64,000 nt of DNA from Firmicutes bacterium AM41-11 (GTDB taxonomy: Bacteria; Bacillota_I; Bacilli_A; Erysipelotrichales; Erysipelotrichaceae): the NCBI GenBank assembly GCA_003480165.1, contig QUIQ01000004.1, positions 62,001 through 126,000 on the forward strand, written 5' to 3'. The notes beneath the pieces were generated by a model that saw only the letters and a list, made by a program, of their open reading frames with translations, ran no database searches and was not told the origin of the DNA. This document shows, one piece after another, positions 1 through 9,633 of the stretch. A program made the translations under genes and the position numbers. How positions within the stretch are numbered: position 1 is the stretch's first letter; every line of letters begins with the position of its first letter.

Positions 1-1307
1 CCTTCATAGCGAATGACAACTACATCACCTGGCTTGATTTTGCCAGCATAGATAGCTTGGATAGATTCATCTTCGGAATCGAATACACGAGCTGGTCCAA
101 TGTGATGCATCATTTCAGGTGCACATGCAGATCTTTTTACTACAGCTCCATCCGGACAGATGTTTCCATAAAGAATGGCAATACCACCATTTTCTGAGTA
201 TGGTTGTTCTACTGGACGAATGATTTTTTCATCTTTGTTGATGGCATATTTGGTATTTTCGCCAACGGTTTTACCAGTTACTGTCATGCAGTCTGTATCA
301 ATTAAATGGATTTTACTTAATTCATGAAGGACAGCTTGTACGCCACCAGCACGATCTAAATCTTGCATATGGGTAGAACCAGCAGGAGCTAGGTGACATA
401 AGTTTGGTGTACGATCACTAAATTCATTGAATGTGCTTAAATCTAAGTTATAACCAGCTTCTTGGGCAATAGCTAATAAATGTAATACAGAGTTTGAAGA
501 GCAACCTAATGCCATATCACAAGTTAAGGCATTTTTGATACTCTTTTCATTAACGATATCTTTGACTTTAAGACCTTTTTCTAACATATCCATAACTGCC
601 ATACCTGCATGTTTCGCTAATAAGATACGTTTGTTGGAAACAGCTGGAATGGTACCATTTCCTGGAAGGGCAATACCCATGGATTCACATAGACAAGAAA
701 TACTGTTAGCTGTGTACATACCTGCACAACTTCCACATCCTGGGCAGACACCTTGTTCGAATTCTTCCAGGTCTTTATCATCGATGATATTGGCTTTACG
801 TGCACCTACGGCTTCGAAAATCTTTGATAGAGATACTTCTTCACCTTTTACGTGTCCGGCTAACATTGGTCCACCGGTACATACTACCGTTGGAACATTG
901 ACACGTAAGGCTCCCATCAACATACCTGGTACGATCTTATCGCAACTTGGAACTAATACTAAGGCATCGAAACAATGGGCTTCAGCCATCGTTTCTACAC
1001 TATCAGCAATTAATTCACGGCTTGCCAGGGAATAGTGCATACCTTTATGTCCCATCGCAATTCCATCACAAACTCCAATAGCTGGTACGACAATTGGAGT
1101 ACCACCTCGCATCGAAACACCGGTTTTGATAGCTTCGACAATTTTGTCTAAGTGGAAGTGACCAGGAACGATATCACTTTTAGCGGATACGATTCCTACT
1201 AGGGGTTGATCTAATTCTTCTTTGGTATAACCCATCGCATAGAACAAGCTGCGCATTGGAGCCTTTTCGACACCTTGGGTTACTTGAGCACTTTTTTTAT
1301 TGTTCAT
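1..1307 (-). CDS. ilvD: Dihydroxy-acid dehydratase, C-terminus cut by window edge
   Basis: Dehydrates 2,3-dihydroxy-3-methylbutanoate/-pentanoate to the 2-oxo acids that precede valine and isoleucine; a cytosolic Fe-S enzyme. About 435 of the usual ~555 residues are present and the C-terminus lies beyond base 1. The Fe-S ligand motifs are seen: SCDK (Cys122) and CPGCGSC (Cys188, 191, 194). The start ATG at 1307 has an AAGGAGAA ribosome site a few bases upstream. It is the third gene of a leftward ilvB-ilvN-ilvD operon, separated from ilvN by a short hairpin. The assignment over the related phosphogluconate dehydratase rests on the motif context and the ilv neighbours. Confidence 0.95.
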   Translation of the reverse strand, partial: MNNKKSAQVTQGVEKAPMRSLFYAMGYTKEELDQPLVGIVSAKSDIVPGHFHLDKIVEAIKTGVSMRGGTPIVVPAIGVCDGIAMGHKGMHYSLASRELIADSVETMAEAHCFDALVLVPSCDKIVPGMLMGALRVNVPTVVCTGGPMLAGHVKGEEVSLSKIFEAVGARKANIIDDKDLEEFEQGVCPGCGSCAGMYTANSISCLCESMGIALPGNGTIPAVSNKRILLAKHAGMAVMDMLEKGLKVKDIVNEKSIKNALTCDMALGCSSNSVLHLLAIAQEAGYNLDLSTFNEFSDRTPNLCHLAPAGSTHMQDLDRAGGVQAVLHELSKIHLIDTDCMTVTGKTVGENTKYAINKDEKIIRPVEQPYSENGGIAILYGNICPDGAVVKRSACAPEMMHHIGPARVFDSEDESIQAIYAGKIKPGDVVVIRYE

Positions 1308-1322
1308 ATATTCTCCTTTTTT

Positions 1323-1346
1323 AAAAGAGGCGGTGCTTGCCGCCTC
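1323..1346 (-). terminator. Intercistronic hairpin between ilvN and ilvD
   Basis: A 7-bp GC-rich stem (GAGGCGG/CCGCCTC, 1327-1346) with a 6-nt loop is followed on the minus strand by TTTT then A-rich sequence. The U-run is short, so partial termination or mRNA stabilisation is more likely than full termination. ilvD has its own ribosome site but no clear promoter in this gap. Confidence 0.5.
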
Positions 1347-1357
1347 GTTTAAGTCAA

Positions 1358-1852
1358 TTAATCGTCTGTTTCTACAGATTCTCGGGAAATACCGGTAATT
1401 CCGGTTCGACAAATTTCTTCGATTTTGTAACAACTTAACATTTCTAATAAACCGTCGATCTTTTCTGGTGCACCAGTTAATTCGATAATCATATTAGTTT
1501 TTGTTAGTGAAATGATTTTTCCACGATATATATTTACAATTTCGATGATGCCGGAACGATTGGTCTTATCACAAGAAACTTTTAATAGAAGCAATTCTCT
1601 AAATAAACTGTTGTTGTGATTCAACAAGAATAAATCTTTGACCGGTTCAAGTTTTCGCGTTTGAGTCATAATTTGCGAAAGGGAAGTATCATTTCCATCA
1701 AATACAACGGTAATACGCGAAATTTTTGGATCGTTTGTGGTCGAAACAGTTAGGGAATCGATATTGAAACCACGACGTCCGAATAAACTTGCTACACGGG
1801 TTAATACATTGGATTGGTTTTCTACAAAAATACTTAGTACTTCTCTTGCCAT
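1358..1852 (-). CDS. ilvN: Acetolactate synthase small regulatory subunit
   Basis: Regulatory subunit of acetohydroxyacid synthase; its ACT domain binds valine for feedback control and it activates the large subunit. The 164-residue product matches the family length. An N-terminal ACT domain spans about residues 4-78, followed by the small-subunit C-terminal domain. The chosen start, Met-Ala-Arg-Glu at 1852, has a GAGGTGAG ribosome site just upstream; an in-frame ATG at 1873 would overlap ilvB and lacks a site. The gap to ilvB is 10 bp, so the pair is cotranscribed and probably translated in fixed ratio. Confidence 0.93.
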   Translation of the reverse strand: MAREVLSIFVENQSNVLTRVASLFGRRGFNIDSLTVSTTNDPKISRITVVFDGNDTSLSQIMTQTRKLEPVKDLFLLNHNNSLFRELLLLKVSCDKTNRSGIIEIVNIYRGKIISLTKTNMIIELTGAPEKIDGLLEMLSCYKIEEICRTGITGISRESVETDD

Positions 1853-1862
1853 GGTCTCACCT

Positions 1863-3518
1863 CTAATCAACAATCATATCTTCTAATGTTCCACCATTTG
1901 GAATCATAGGTAATACACGTTCTTCTTTATCAATGTTGCAGGCAATCCAAACTGGACCTTTGCACTGCAAAGCTTGTTTATAGGCTTCTTTGAATTCTTC
2001 TAAGGTATTGCATTCAAAGCCTTTGGCACCAAATCCTTCAGCGACTTTTACATAGTCAGTTTTACGATTTAATACCGTTTGGGAATAGTGTTTGTCATAG
2101 AATACAGTTTGCCATTGATAAACCATTCCTAAAACTTTGTTGTCAAGAATGATGGTAATAATTGGCAAATCATAACTTACAGCGGTACATCCTTCGTTTA
2201 AATTCATATGGAAAGAACCATCTCCGGTAAAGTGAACGACACGTTTGTCTGGATTTCCAATTTGTGCACCAATGGCAGCACCATAACCGAATCCCATCGT
2301 TCCTAATCCACCACTGGTAATAAAACGACGTGTATTATGATGTTTAACATATTGGGCAGCCCACATTTGGTGTTGACCAACATCGGTTACATAGATGGTA
2401 TCTTTATCGGTTAAATCACATGCAGCCTCAATTAAATCTTTTGGACGAAGTTTTCCTTCTAGAGGAATGCGTACCGATTTTTGATAAGCTGTTACGGTTT
2501 CAATCCATTTTTCATGTTTACTTTCTTTTAATAAAGGAAGTAAAGCTTGTAGTACATCTTTGATATCACCGATAAGACTATAGTTAATTAAAACGTTTTT
2601 ATTGATTTCACTTGCATCGATATCAATATGAATGATTGCCGCACGTTGGGCAAAACGACGTGGATTTAAAGCTACACGATCTGAGAATCTTGTACCTAAT
2701 GCGATAACAACATCCGCCTCATCAATGGCTTTATTGGCAGCAATCGTACCATGCATTCCAATTAAACCAAGGTTTTTTGGATCATCGCAATCAATGACAC
2801 CAGCAGCCATCATGGTATAGGTTGCCGGAATATCGGCTTTTTGAATTAATTCATATAATTCTTCACGCGCATCACTTGCTTCTACACCACCACCAAAATA
2901 GATGACAGGACGTTTACTTTCATTAATGATGCGGGCAATTGTTTCAATGTCTTTTTGTTTGAACTTTGGATGGGGAGCCAATGGAATTGGTTCTTGTTTT
3001 TCATATTCTATTGTAGCAGCTGTAACATCTTTTGTGATGTCTACAAGAACAGGCCCTTTTCGTCCTTCATTGGCAATTCGGAATGCATTACGTAAAGCAT
3101 CTGCTAAGTCATCAATTCGATTGACAAAGTAATTATGTTTTGTGATTGGTAGTGTCACTCCGGTAATACTAATTTCTTGGAAAGAGTCACGGCCAATAAA
3201 GCTATCTCCTACATTGCATGTGATTGCTACCATTGGTATACTATCCATATAAGCTGTAGCAATACCTGTGACAAGATTGGTAGCACCTGGTCCACTGGTA
3301 GAGAATACAACTCCGGTCTTTCCGGTTGAACGGGCAAATCCATCTGCAGCATGAGCAGCACCTTGTTCATGAGCTGTAATTATATGATGGATTTTGTCAG
3401 AGTAGTCGTATAGTGCGTCATATACATTTAACGCTGCTCCTCCAGGGTAGCCAAATACTGTGTCAACATTTTGTTCGAGTAATACTTCCATTACAATTTG
3501 TGATCCAGTTAATTTCAT
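1863..3518 (-). CDS. ilvB: Acetolactate synthase large catalytic subunit
   Basis: Thiamine-diphosphate enzyme that condenses two pyruvates (or pyruvate with 2-oxobutyrate) to acetolactate or acetohydroxybutyrate, the first common step to valine, leucine and isoleucine. The 551 residues show the N-terminal Pyr domain with the catalytic Glu51 in AHEQGAAHAADGFAR, the central FAD-binding domain and the C-terminal PP domain with GDGSFHMNLNE. The start at 3518 is preceded by AAGGAGGGTGACT; an upstream in-frame ATG at 3551 falls inside the -10 box and is rejected. The partner ilvN follows directly, which supports the biosynthetic rather than the catabolic enzyme. Confidence 0.95.
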   Translation of the reverse strand: MKLTGSQIVMEVLLEQNVDTVFGYPGGAALNVYDALYDYSDKIHHIITAHEQGAAHAADGFARSTGKTGVVFSTSGPGATNLVTGIATAYMDSIPMVAITCNVGDSFIGRDSFQEISITGVTLPITKHNYFVNRIDDLADALRNAFRIANEGRKGPVLVDITKDVTAATIEYEKQEPIPLAPHPKFKQKDIETIARIINESKRPVIYFGGGVEASDAREELYELIQKADIPATYTMMAAGVIDCDDPKNLGLIGMHGTIAANKAIDEADVVIALGTRFSDRVALNPRRFAQRAAIIHIDIDASEINKNVLINYSLIGDIKDVLQALLPLLKESKHEKWIETVTAYQKSVRIPLEGKLRPKDLIEAACDLTDKDTIYVTDVGQHQMWAAQYVKHHNTRRFITSGGLGTMGFGYGAAIGAQIGNPDKRVVHFTGDGSFHMNLNEGCTAVSYDLPIITIILDNKVLGMVYQWQTVFYDKHYSQTVLNRKTDYVKVAEGFGAKGFECNTLEEFKEAYKQALQCKGPVWIACNIDKEERVLPMIPNGGTLEDMIVD

Positions 3519-3549
3519 AGTCACCCTCCTTAAAAAATGGTTTACGACC

Positions 3550-3578
3550 ATTATAACCCTTTATTAATGTTAGCTCAA
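3550..3578 (-). promoter_or_regulatory. Sigma-A type promoter for ilvB-ilvN-ilvD
   Basis: On the minus strand TTGAGC (3573-3578), a 17-bp spacer and a perfect TATAAT (3550-3555). Transcription would start near 3543 and give a ~25-nt leader, too short for a T-box or attenuator. Regulation of this operon must therefore be by a protein or by enzyme feedback. Confidence 0.8.
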
Positions 3579-3631
3579 CCATGATGTTTCATGAAATTTC
3601 CAATTTTTTTTCAAAAAGTCTGTAAAGTTTG

Positions 3632-3660
3632 TTGAAAATTATTCATTCATCTTTTATAAT
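3632..3660 (+). promoter_or_regulatory. Promoter of the leuACDB operon
   Basis: TTGAAA (3632-3637), a 17-bp spacer and TATAAT (3655-3660). The predicted start near 3667 fits the beginning of the T-box leader that follows. It is divergent from the ilvB promoter, with about 54 bp between the two -35 boxes. Confidence 0.85.
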
Positions 3661-3666
3661 CGTTTA

Positions 3667-3877
3667 TAAATTAAGCAACGAACTGGAGTAGTACAGTGAT
3701 TGTTTTGTTCTAGCGAGCAAGTGTTTGGTGAAAACTTGTACAAACAACATTGGAACTTGTCAGGGAGCTTAACGCACCTCTGCGTTATAGAGGTTTGAGT
3801 GTTCGTGTCAATGTTGGCAGGAAAACTAAGGTGGTACCGCGTTTTTAACGTCCTTAGATGCTAAGGGCGTTTTTTTA
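3667..3877 (+). promoter_or_regulatory. Leucine T-box leader with terminator
   Basis: tRNA-sensing leader. The 3' half has the conserved T-box stretch AAGGTGGTACCGCG (to 3841), followed by a terminator hairpin at 3848-3870 and a run of seven T. In Stem I, CTG (3683-3685) pairs with CAG (3761-3763) and CAGTG (3694-3698) with CATTG (3748-3752). This leaves a specifier loop with GAGTAGTA on the 5' side and GAACTTGT on the 3' side. The specifier read here is CUU (3756-3758, followed by a purine); the overlapping UUG is also leucine. Uncharged tRNA-Leu is expected to favour the antiterminator and expression of leuACDB. The whole 3519-3896 gap is accounted for by two promoters and this leader. Confidence 0.93.
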
Positions 3878-3896
3878 TTGAAGGAGGAAAAGCGAT

Positions 3897-5570
3897 ATGG
3901 ATTACAGAAAATACGGCAAAGAATACTATTTGCCCCCAGAACCTTGTTATGATTGGGTGAAAAAAGACTGCGTAGATCACGCACCAATTTGGTGTAGTGT
4001 GGATTTGCGTGATGGTAATCAGGCATTGATTATTCCTATGAGTTTAGATGAAAAAATTAAATTCTTTAAGACTTTGGTCCAAGTAGGATTTAAGGAAATT
4101 GAAATTGGCTTCCCAGCAGCCAGTGAAACAGAATATGAATTCTGTCGTCGTTTGATTGAGGATAACTTAATTCCCGATGATGTAACGATTCAAGTCTTAA
4201 CGCAAGCTCGCGAACATATTATTCGTAAAACTTTTGAAGCTATCAAAGGTTGTAAAAGAGCTGTTGTTCATGTTTACAACTCAACAAGTGTTGCCCAACG
4301 TGAACAAGTATTTAAAAAGTCAAAAGAACAAGTCAAACAAATTGCAGTCGATGGGGCTAAGTTATTGAAAGATCTTGCGGTGGAAAGTGATTCTGAATTA
4401 ATTTTTGAATATTCACCAGAAAGTTTTACTGGAACGGAACCAGAATATGCTTTGGATGTATGTAATGCCGTTATTGATGTTTGGCAACCAACGCCAGATC
4501 ATAAAGTCATTATCAATTTACCAGTTACGGTAGAAATGAGTATGCCTCATGTCTATGCAAGTCAGGTTGAGTATATGCATAAACATATGCATAATCGTGA
4601 TTCGGTTATTTTATCTTTACATCCTCACAATGACCGTGGAACGGGAATTGCGGATACAGAATTAGGTTTATTAGCCGGAGCAGATCGTGTTGAAGGTACA
4701 TTATTTGGTAATGGAGAACGTACGGGAAACATCGATATTATTACGGTAGCTATGAATATGTATGTTCTTGGTATTGATCCAAAATTGGATTTCTCCAATA
4801 TGCCAGCCATTCGTAAAGTTTATGAAGAAGTAACACGTATGAAAGTCTATGATCGTGAACCTTATTCTGGTGATTTGGTTTATGCTGCCTTCTCTGGTAG
4901 TCACCAAGATGCGATTGCCAAAGGTTTTGCCCTTCATAAAGAACATCCAGAACATTGGAATGTACCATATTTATTAATTGATCCAGGAGATATTGGACGT
5001 AAATACGATAAAGATGTAATTCGTATCAATTCACAATCTGGTAAAGGTGGTATTGGTTTTGTTCTTCAAGAGTATTATGGATTCGATTTACCAAGAGTAT
5101 TCCGAGAAGAGTTTGGTTACTATATTAAAAACATCAGTGATCATAAACATGCCGAATTGATGCCAAATGAAGTCAAAGATATCTTTGATCGTGATTTTGT
5201 GAATTTGAAGACCCCACTTGAAGTGAATGATTATCACTTTACGCGTAATGGTCAAATTGTTAGTGCATATTTAGATGTGACATTTAATGGTGAACAATTT
5301 GATATTTCTGGAAAAGGAAATGGTCGTTTGGATGCCGTTGCGAATGCGATTCGTAAACACTTCAAGATCGACTTTGATATTGAAGATTATTCTGAACACT
5401 CCTTAAGTATTGGATCTGCTTCAAAAGCGGTAGCGTATGTACAAATGACTGATGAAGATAACGAACATCGTTTTGGTGTTGGTGTAGATGATGATATTAT
5501 CTTAGCTTCTATTTACGCACTATTCAGTGCGGTAAACCGTTATTATCGTGAAGGAAAGGGTTTAAAATAA
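3897..5570 (+). CDS. leuA: 2-Isopropylmalate synthase (long form)
   Basis: Condenses acetyl-CoA with 3-methyl-2-oxobutanoate, the committed step of leucine synthesis. The 557-residue protein has the HMGL-like TIM barrel with DLRDGNQAL (residues 36-44), HPHND near residue 242 and FGNGERTGN near residue 270, then a C-terminal LeuA dimerisation/leucine-feedback domain. The N-terminal extension and the DLRDGNQAL variant resemble the long LeuA form known from actinobacteria and fungi. The start has an AAGGAGGAAAAG site. The stop overlaps the leuC start by one base (TAATG). Controlled by the upstream leucine T-box. Confidence 0.94.
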   Translation: MDYRKYGKEYYLPPEPCYDWVKKDCVDHAPIWCSVDLRDGNQALIIPMSLDEKIKFFKTLVQVGFKEIEIGFPAASETEYEFCRRLIEDNLIPDDVTIQVLTQAREHIIRKTFEAIKGCKRAVVHVYNSTSVAQREQVFKKSKEQVKQIAVDGAKLLKDLAVESDSELIFEYSPESFTGTEPEYALDVCNAVIDVWQPTPDHKVIINLPVTVEMSMPHVYASQVEYMHKHMHNRDSVILSLHPHNDRGTGIADTELGLLAGADRVEGTLFGNGERTGNIDIITVAMNMYVLGIDPKLDFSNMPAIRKVYEEVTRMKVYDREPYSGDLVYAAFSGSHQDAIAKGFALHKEHPEHWNVPYLLIDPGDIGRKYDKDVIRINSQSGKGGIGFVLQEYYGFDLPRVFREEFGYYIKNISDHKHAELMPNEVKDIFDRDFVNLKTPLEVNDYHFTRNGQIVSAYLDVTFNGEQFDISGKGNGRLDAVANAIRKHFKIDFDIEDYSEHSLSIGSASKAVAYVQMTDEDNEHRFGVGVDDDIILASIYALFSAVNRYYREGKGLK

Positions 5571-6847
5571 TGGGAATGACAATGACGCAAAAGATTCTAG
5601 CTGCTCATGCTGGTCTAGAATCTTGTAAAGCAGGTGACTTGATTGAAGCTAAATTGGATCTGGTGATGGCTAATGACATCACTGGTCCTATGGCTTTACC
5701 AATTATTCAACAAATGGGTGGACATGTATTCGACAAAGATAAAGTCGTTTTTGTTCCGGATCATTTCACTCCAAATAAAGATATTAAAAGTGCGGAAAAC
5801 TCAAAAGCTATTTTAGATTTTTCTATTCAAGAAAAATTGACACATAAGATGGTACAAGGAAAATGTGGGGTAGAACATGCGATTTTACCAGAAAGAGGTT
5901 TAGTCTATGCTGGTCAATGTGTGATTGGTGCTGACTCACATACTTGTACATATGGTGCTTTAGGGGCTTTTTCTACTGGTGTAGGAACAACCGATATTGC
6001 TGCTGGTATGGCAACGGGTATCGCTTGGTTTAAAGTTCCAAGTGCACTGCAATTCTATTTACATGGAAAATTAAATCCTTATGTAAGTGGAAAAGATGTC
6101 ATCTTACATATAATAGGAAAGATTGGTGTTGATGGTGCCCTTTATAAATCGATGGAATTTGCTGGACCTGGTGTAAGTGAATTATCCATGGATGATCGTT
6201 TTACAATCTGTAATATGGCAATTGAGGCAGGTGCTAAAAATGGTATCTTCCCAGTTGATCAAAATGCGATTGACTATATGGAAAATGCCGGTGTGAAAGA
6301 TTATACGATTTATGAAGCAGACAAGGATGCAACGTATGAATCTATCATTGATATTGATTTATCCGAGATTCGTCCAACGGTTGCGTTCCCACATTTACCT
6401 GGTAATGCCCATACAATTGATGAAATTGAAGCAGAAGAACCAATTTATGTAGATCAAGTCGTTATTGGTTCTTGTACGAATGGTCGAATTTCTGATTTAC
6501 GAAAAGCTGCAGCCATCTTAAAAGGCCATACGGTTGCCGAAAATGTTCGTGTAATGGTTGTACCAGCTACGCAAAAGATTTTCTTACAATGTGTACACGA
6601 AGGTTTAGTGGATATTTTTGTCAATGCGGGTTGTGCTTTCAATACACCTAGCTGTGGTCCATGTATGGGTGGTCATATGGGTGTTATGGCCAATGGTGAA
6701 AAATGCTTATCTACCACAAACCGAAACTTTGTAGGACGTATGGGAGATACGAAGTCATTGATTTATTTAGCTAGTCCTGAAATTGCTGCAGCTACAGCGA
6801 TTAAAGGTTATATTGCCAATCCAGAACACATCAAAGGAGGAGAATAA
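5570..6847 (+). CDS. leuC: 3-Isopropylmalate dehydratase large subunit
   Basis: With LeuD isomerises 2-isopropylmalate to 3-isopropylmalate; an aconitase-family [4Fe-4S] enzyme. The 425-residue length is that of the shorter bacterial/archaeal LeuC type. The cluster cysteines are visible at Cys302 (GSCTNGR) and at Cys362 and Cys365 (SCGPC). The substrate-site segment [20 protein letters not shown] lies around residues 122-142. The start overlaps the leuA stop; an in-frame ATG three codons later is a possible alternative. leuD follows after 2 bp, as expected for the heterodimer. Confidence 0.95.
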   Translation: MGMTMTQKILAAHAGLESCKAGDLIEAKLDLVMANDITGPMALPIIQQMGGHVFDKDKVVFVPDHFTPNKDIKSAENSKAILDFSIQEKLTHKMVQGKCGVEHAILPERGLVYAGQCVIGADSHTCTYGALGAFSTGVGTTDIAAGMATGIAWFKVPSALQFYLHGKLNPYVSGKDVILHIIGKIGVDGALYKSMEFAGPGVSELSMDDRFTICNMAIEAGAKNGIFPVDQNAIDYMENAGVKDYTIYEADKDATYESIIDIDLSEIRPTVAFPHLPGNAHTIDEIEAEEPIYVDQVVIGSCTNGRISDLRKAAAILKGHTVAENVRVMVVPATQKIFLQCVHEGLVDIFVNAGCAFNTPSCGPCMGGHMGVMANGEKCLSTTNRNFVGRMGDTKSLIYLASPEIAAATAIKGYIANPEHIKGGE

Positions 6848-6849
6848 GA

Positions 6850-7350
6850 ATGAAAGAAGCACATGGAACAGTATTAAAATATGGTGACAATGTGGATACA
6901 GATGTCATTATTCCAGCGCGTTATTTGAACTCTTTTGATGCCAAAGAATTAGCGAGTCATGCGATGGTTGATATTGACTCTACTTTTACCAGTCGTGTAA
7001 AAGCTGGTGATATTATGGTGGCACGTAAGAACTTTGGTTGTGGTTCCAGTCGTGAACATGCGCCACTTGCTTTAAAGACAGCAGGAATTTCATGTATTAT
7101 TGCCGATAGTTTTGCACGTATCTTTTATCGTAATGCGATTAATATTGGTTTATCGATTATGGAATGTCCAGAAGCTGCTGCAAATATTTCCGAAGGGGAT
7201 GAAGTAAAGGTTGATTTTGATACGGGTGTCATCACCGATGTAACGACTGGAAAAGAATTTCATGCGGCTCCATTCCCACCATTTATGCAAAACATTATTG
7301 CTCAAGGTGGTTTGGTTAATTATGTTAACGCAAAAAAGGAGAATCAATAA
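6850..7350 (+). CDS. leuD: 3-Isopropylmalate dehydratase small subunit
   Basis: Small (swivel-domain) subunit that completes the LeuC active site. At 166 residues it has the short LeuD length that pairs with LeuC of about 420 residues. Family motifs seen are [15 protein letters not shown] at the N-terminus and [11 protein letters not shown] in the middle. The AAAGGAGGAGAATAAG ribosome site overlaps the end of leuC, which indicates translational coupling. The stop overlaps the leuB start by one base. Confidence 0.95.
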   Translation: MKEAHGTVLKYGDNVDTDVIIPARYLNSFDAKELASHAMVDIDSTFTSRVKAGDIMVARKNFGCGSSREHAPLALKTAGISCIIADSFARIFYRNAINIGLSIMECPEAAANISEGDEVKVDFDTGVITDVTTGKEFHAAPFPPFMQNIIAQGGLVNYVNAKKENQ

Positions 7351-8411
7351 TGGAAAAGAAAATTGCAGTTGTTCGTGGTGATGGAATCGGTCCTGAAATC
7401 GTTGGGGAAGCATTGAAGGTTCTTTCCGCTATTGAAAAGAAGTATCATCATACTTTTACCTTAGATGAAGTTTTAGCTGGTGGTGCGGCAATTGATGCAA
7501 CGGGAGAATGTTTACCGCAAAAATCAATTGATCAGCTATTAGCGAGTGACAGTGTATTATTAGGTGCTGTTGGTGGTCCAAAGTACGATAGTCAACCACC
7601 TGAAAATCGTCCTGAAAAAGCGCTTTTACGCATCCGTAGTTTGTTGGGATTGTTTGCCAATATTCGTCCTGCTGTTCTATTTGAACAATTGGCAGATGCT
7701 TCTCCTTTGAAACCTGAAATTGTTCAAGAAGGCATTGATTTTGTCGTTGTTCGTGAATTGACAGGTGGTATTTATTTTGGTGAGCATAAAACCGAAGGGG
7801 ATGTGGCAACCGACATCATGTCCTATAGCGAAGAGGAAATTCGTCGTATTGCCAAAGTTGCTTTTGATACCGCAATGGTACGACGTAAAAAAGTGACTTG
7901 TGTCGATAAAGCAAATGTTTTAGATACATCTAAATTATGGCGTAAAGTCGTCACTGAACTTGCCAAAGAATATCCAGAAGTCTCTTTAGATTTTATGTAT
8001 GTTGACAATGCGGCTATGCAGTTGTGTAAGAAGCCAAGTCAATTTGATGTCATCTTAACAGAAAATATGTTTGGGGATATTCTTAGCGATGAAGCTAGTA
8101 TGTTAACAGGAACTATTGGTACGATTGGTTCTAGTTCAATGGGTAGTAGCAGTGTTGGTATGTATGAACCAATTCATGGTTCTGCGCCAGATATTGCTGG
8201 CCAAGATTTAGCCAATCCTTTAGGAACGATTTTATCCGTTGCGATGATGTTGCGTTATTCTTTCCATTTGGAACAAGAAGCAAAAGATATTGAAAATGCT
8301 GTTAATGAAGTTTTAAATGCAGGATATCGTACAGCTGATATGATGAGTGAAGGTATGAAAAAAGTCGGATGTAAAGAAATGGGAGATTTAGTTGTTTCAT
8401 TTATTTCATAA
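7350..8411 (+). CDS. leuB: 3-Isopropylmalate dehydrogenase
   Basis: NAD-dependent oxidative decarboxylation of 3-isopropylmalate to 4-methyl-2-oxopentanoate. The 353-residue protein has the family N-terminus (VRGDGIGPEI), the VRELTGGIYFG segment and the metal/NAD signature NMFGDILSDEASMLTGTIG near residue 240, then GSAPDIAGQDLANP. ATG overlaps the leuD stop (TAATG) with an AAAAAGGAGAATC ribosome site. It is the last gene of the T-box-controlled leu operon; no strong terminator is visible before the ilvE promoter. Confidence 0.95.
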   Translation: MEKKIAVVRGDGIGPEIVGEALKVLSAIEKKYHHTFTLDEVLAGGAAIDATGECLPQKSIDQLLASDSVLLGAVGGPKYDSQPPENRPEKALLRIRSLLGLFANIRPAVLFEQLADASPLKPEIVQEGIDFVVVRELTGGIYFGEHKTEGDVATDIMSYSEEEIRRIAKVAFDTAMVRRKKVTCVDKANVLDTSKLWRKVVTELAKEYPEVSLDFMYVDNAAMQLCKKPSQFDVILTENMFGDILSDEASMLTGTIGTIGSSSMGSSSVGMYEPIHGSAPDIAGQDLANPLGTILSVAMMLRYSFHLEQEAKDIENAVNEVLNAGYRTADMMSEGMKKVGCKEMGDLVVSFIS

Positions 8412-8439
8412 TTTAATGAAAATGATTGAAACTTACATT

Positions 8440-8467
8440 GACGATTCTTTTCAGAGGTGTATTATTA
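8440..8467 (+). promoter_or_regulatory. Promoter of ilvE
   Basis: TTGACG (8440-8445), a 16-bp spacer and TATTAT (8462-8467), placing the start near 8474 and a ~20-nt leader before ilvE. Lets ilvE be made independently of the leucine T-box. Confidence 0.65.
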
Positions 8468-8495
8468 ATACAGAATATTTAGGAGGGTTTATCTT

Positions 8496-9557
8496 ATGGA
8501 AATCAGATTTGAGAAAGCAGATCACTTAAAAGAAAAACCAACCGGTACATTGGGATTTGGTAAATATTATACCGATTATATGTTTGTTGCCGATTGGGAT
8601 GCAGGACAAGGATGGCATGACGCACGTATTACTCCATATGCGCCTATCATGATGGATCCAGCAACCATGGTATTACACTATGCGCAAGAAACATTTGAAG
8701 GTTTAAAAGCTTATAAAACAGATGACGGTCGAGTATTAATGTTCCGTCCAGAAATGAACGCACGTCGTTTCATTAATTCAAACAAGCGTTTGAGTATGGC
8801 AACTTTACCAGAAGAGGACTTTGTTCAAGCATGTGAATCTTTGGTACGTGTTGAAAAAGATTGGATTCCTACAGGGGATGGTGAATCTTTATATATTCGT
8901 CCTTATATGTTCGCAACGGAAAAAGCTGTTGGTGTTCATCCAAGTCGTTCTTATAAATTTATTATTATTTGTTCACCAGTTGGTGCTTACTATCCAGAAG
9001 GTGTAAGTCCAGTTAAGATTTATATCGAAGATGAATATACTCGTGCTACTGTTGGTGGTACAGGATTCACAAAATGTGGTGGTAACTATGCAGGTAGTTT
9101 GAAAGCTCAAGAAAAAGCTGAAGAATTAGGTTATACACAAGTTCTTTGGTTGGATGGTGTTCATCGTCAATATGTAGAAGAAGTTGGTTCTATGAACGTT
9201 ATGTTCAAGATTGATGGTAAGATCATTACAGCTCCTGCTGGAGAAACTGTATTACCTGGTGTTACACGTGATTCAATGATTCAACTTTTGAAATCATGGG
9301 GTTATGAAGTAATTGAAAAACACTTAGATGTAAATGAATTAATGGAAGCTGGTAAAAACGGTAAGCTTGAAGAAGCTTGGGGAACTGGTACAGCTGCTGT
9401 TATTTCTCCAATTGGAGAACTTTACTATAAAGGTGAAAAAGTTACTATTAATGGATTTAAGACTGGTGAATTAACCCACAAGTTATATGATACATTGACT
9501 GGTATTCAATGGGGAAGATTGGAAGACAAATTCCATTGGACTGTTGAAGTTAAATAG
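8496..9557 (+). CDS. ilvE: Branched-chain amino acid aminotransferase
   Basis: PLP-dependent transamination between the 2-oxo acids and valine, leucine and isoleucine, using glutamate; completes all three pathways in this region. The 353-residue length and the motifs TFEGLKAY, the PLP lysine Lys193 in GGTGFTKCGGNYAGS and VLWLDG...EEVGSMN mark the class IV fold of the long BCAT type. An AGGAGGG site lies before the ATG. It has its own promoter and a strong terminator after it. Confidence 0.95.
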   Translation: MEIRFEKADHLKEKPTGTLGFGKYYTDYMFVADWDAGQGWHDARITPYAPIMMDPATMVLHYAQETFEGLKAYKTDDGRVLMFRPEMNARRFINSNKRLSMATLPEEDFVQACESLVRVEKDWIPTGDGESLYIRPYMFATEKAVGVHPSRSYKFIIICSPVGAYYPEGVSPVKIYIEDEYTRATVGGTGFTKCGGNYAGSLKAQEKAEELGYTQVLWLDGVHRQYVEEVGSMNVMFKIDGKIITAPAGETVLPGVTRDSMIQLLKSWGYEVIEKHLDVNELMEAGKNGKLEEAWGTGTAAVISPIGELYYKGEKVTINGFKTGELTHKLYDTLTGIQWGRLEDKFHWTVEVK

Positions 9558-9565
9558 TTTCTATG

Positions 9566-9593
9566 CACTCTTCTTAGGAAGGGTGTTTTTTTT
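9566..9593 (+). terminator. Rho-independent terminator after ilvE
   Basis: An 8-bp stem (CACTCTTC/GAAGGGTG with one G-U pair) and a TTAG loop, followed by eight T. Starts 9 bases after the ilvE stop. Confidence 0.9.
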
Positions 9594-9603
9594 GTGCAAA
9601 AGA

Positions 9604-9633
9604 AAGACAAGATGAAATAAATCATCTTGTCTT
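9604..9633 (-). terminator. Terminator hairpin for apbE
   Basis: A perfect 12-bp inverted repeat (AAGACAAGATGA/TCATCTTGTCTT) overlapping the apbE stop codon, followed on the minus strand by TCTTTTG. It stands back to back with the ilvE terminator between the convergent genes. Confidence 0.7.

Noticed and set aside
535..1035. Open frame of 166 codons on the plus strand
   Set aside because: Lies wholly antisense to ilvD, whose conserved motifs are intact; no ribosome site or family resemblance.
8412..8495. Riboswitch or T-box before ilvE
   Set aside because: The gap is 84 bp and holds an ordinary promoter and ribosome site; no T-box motif or terminator.
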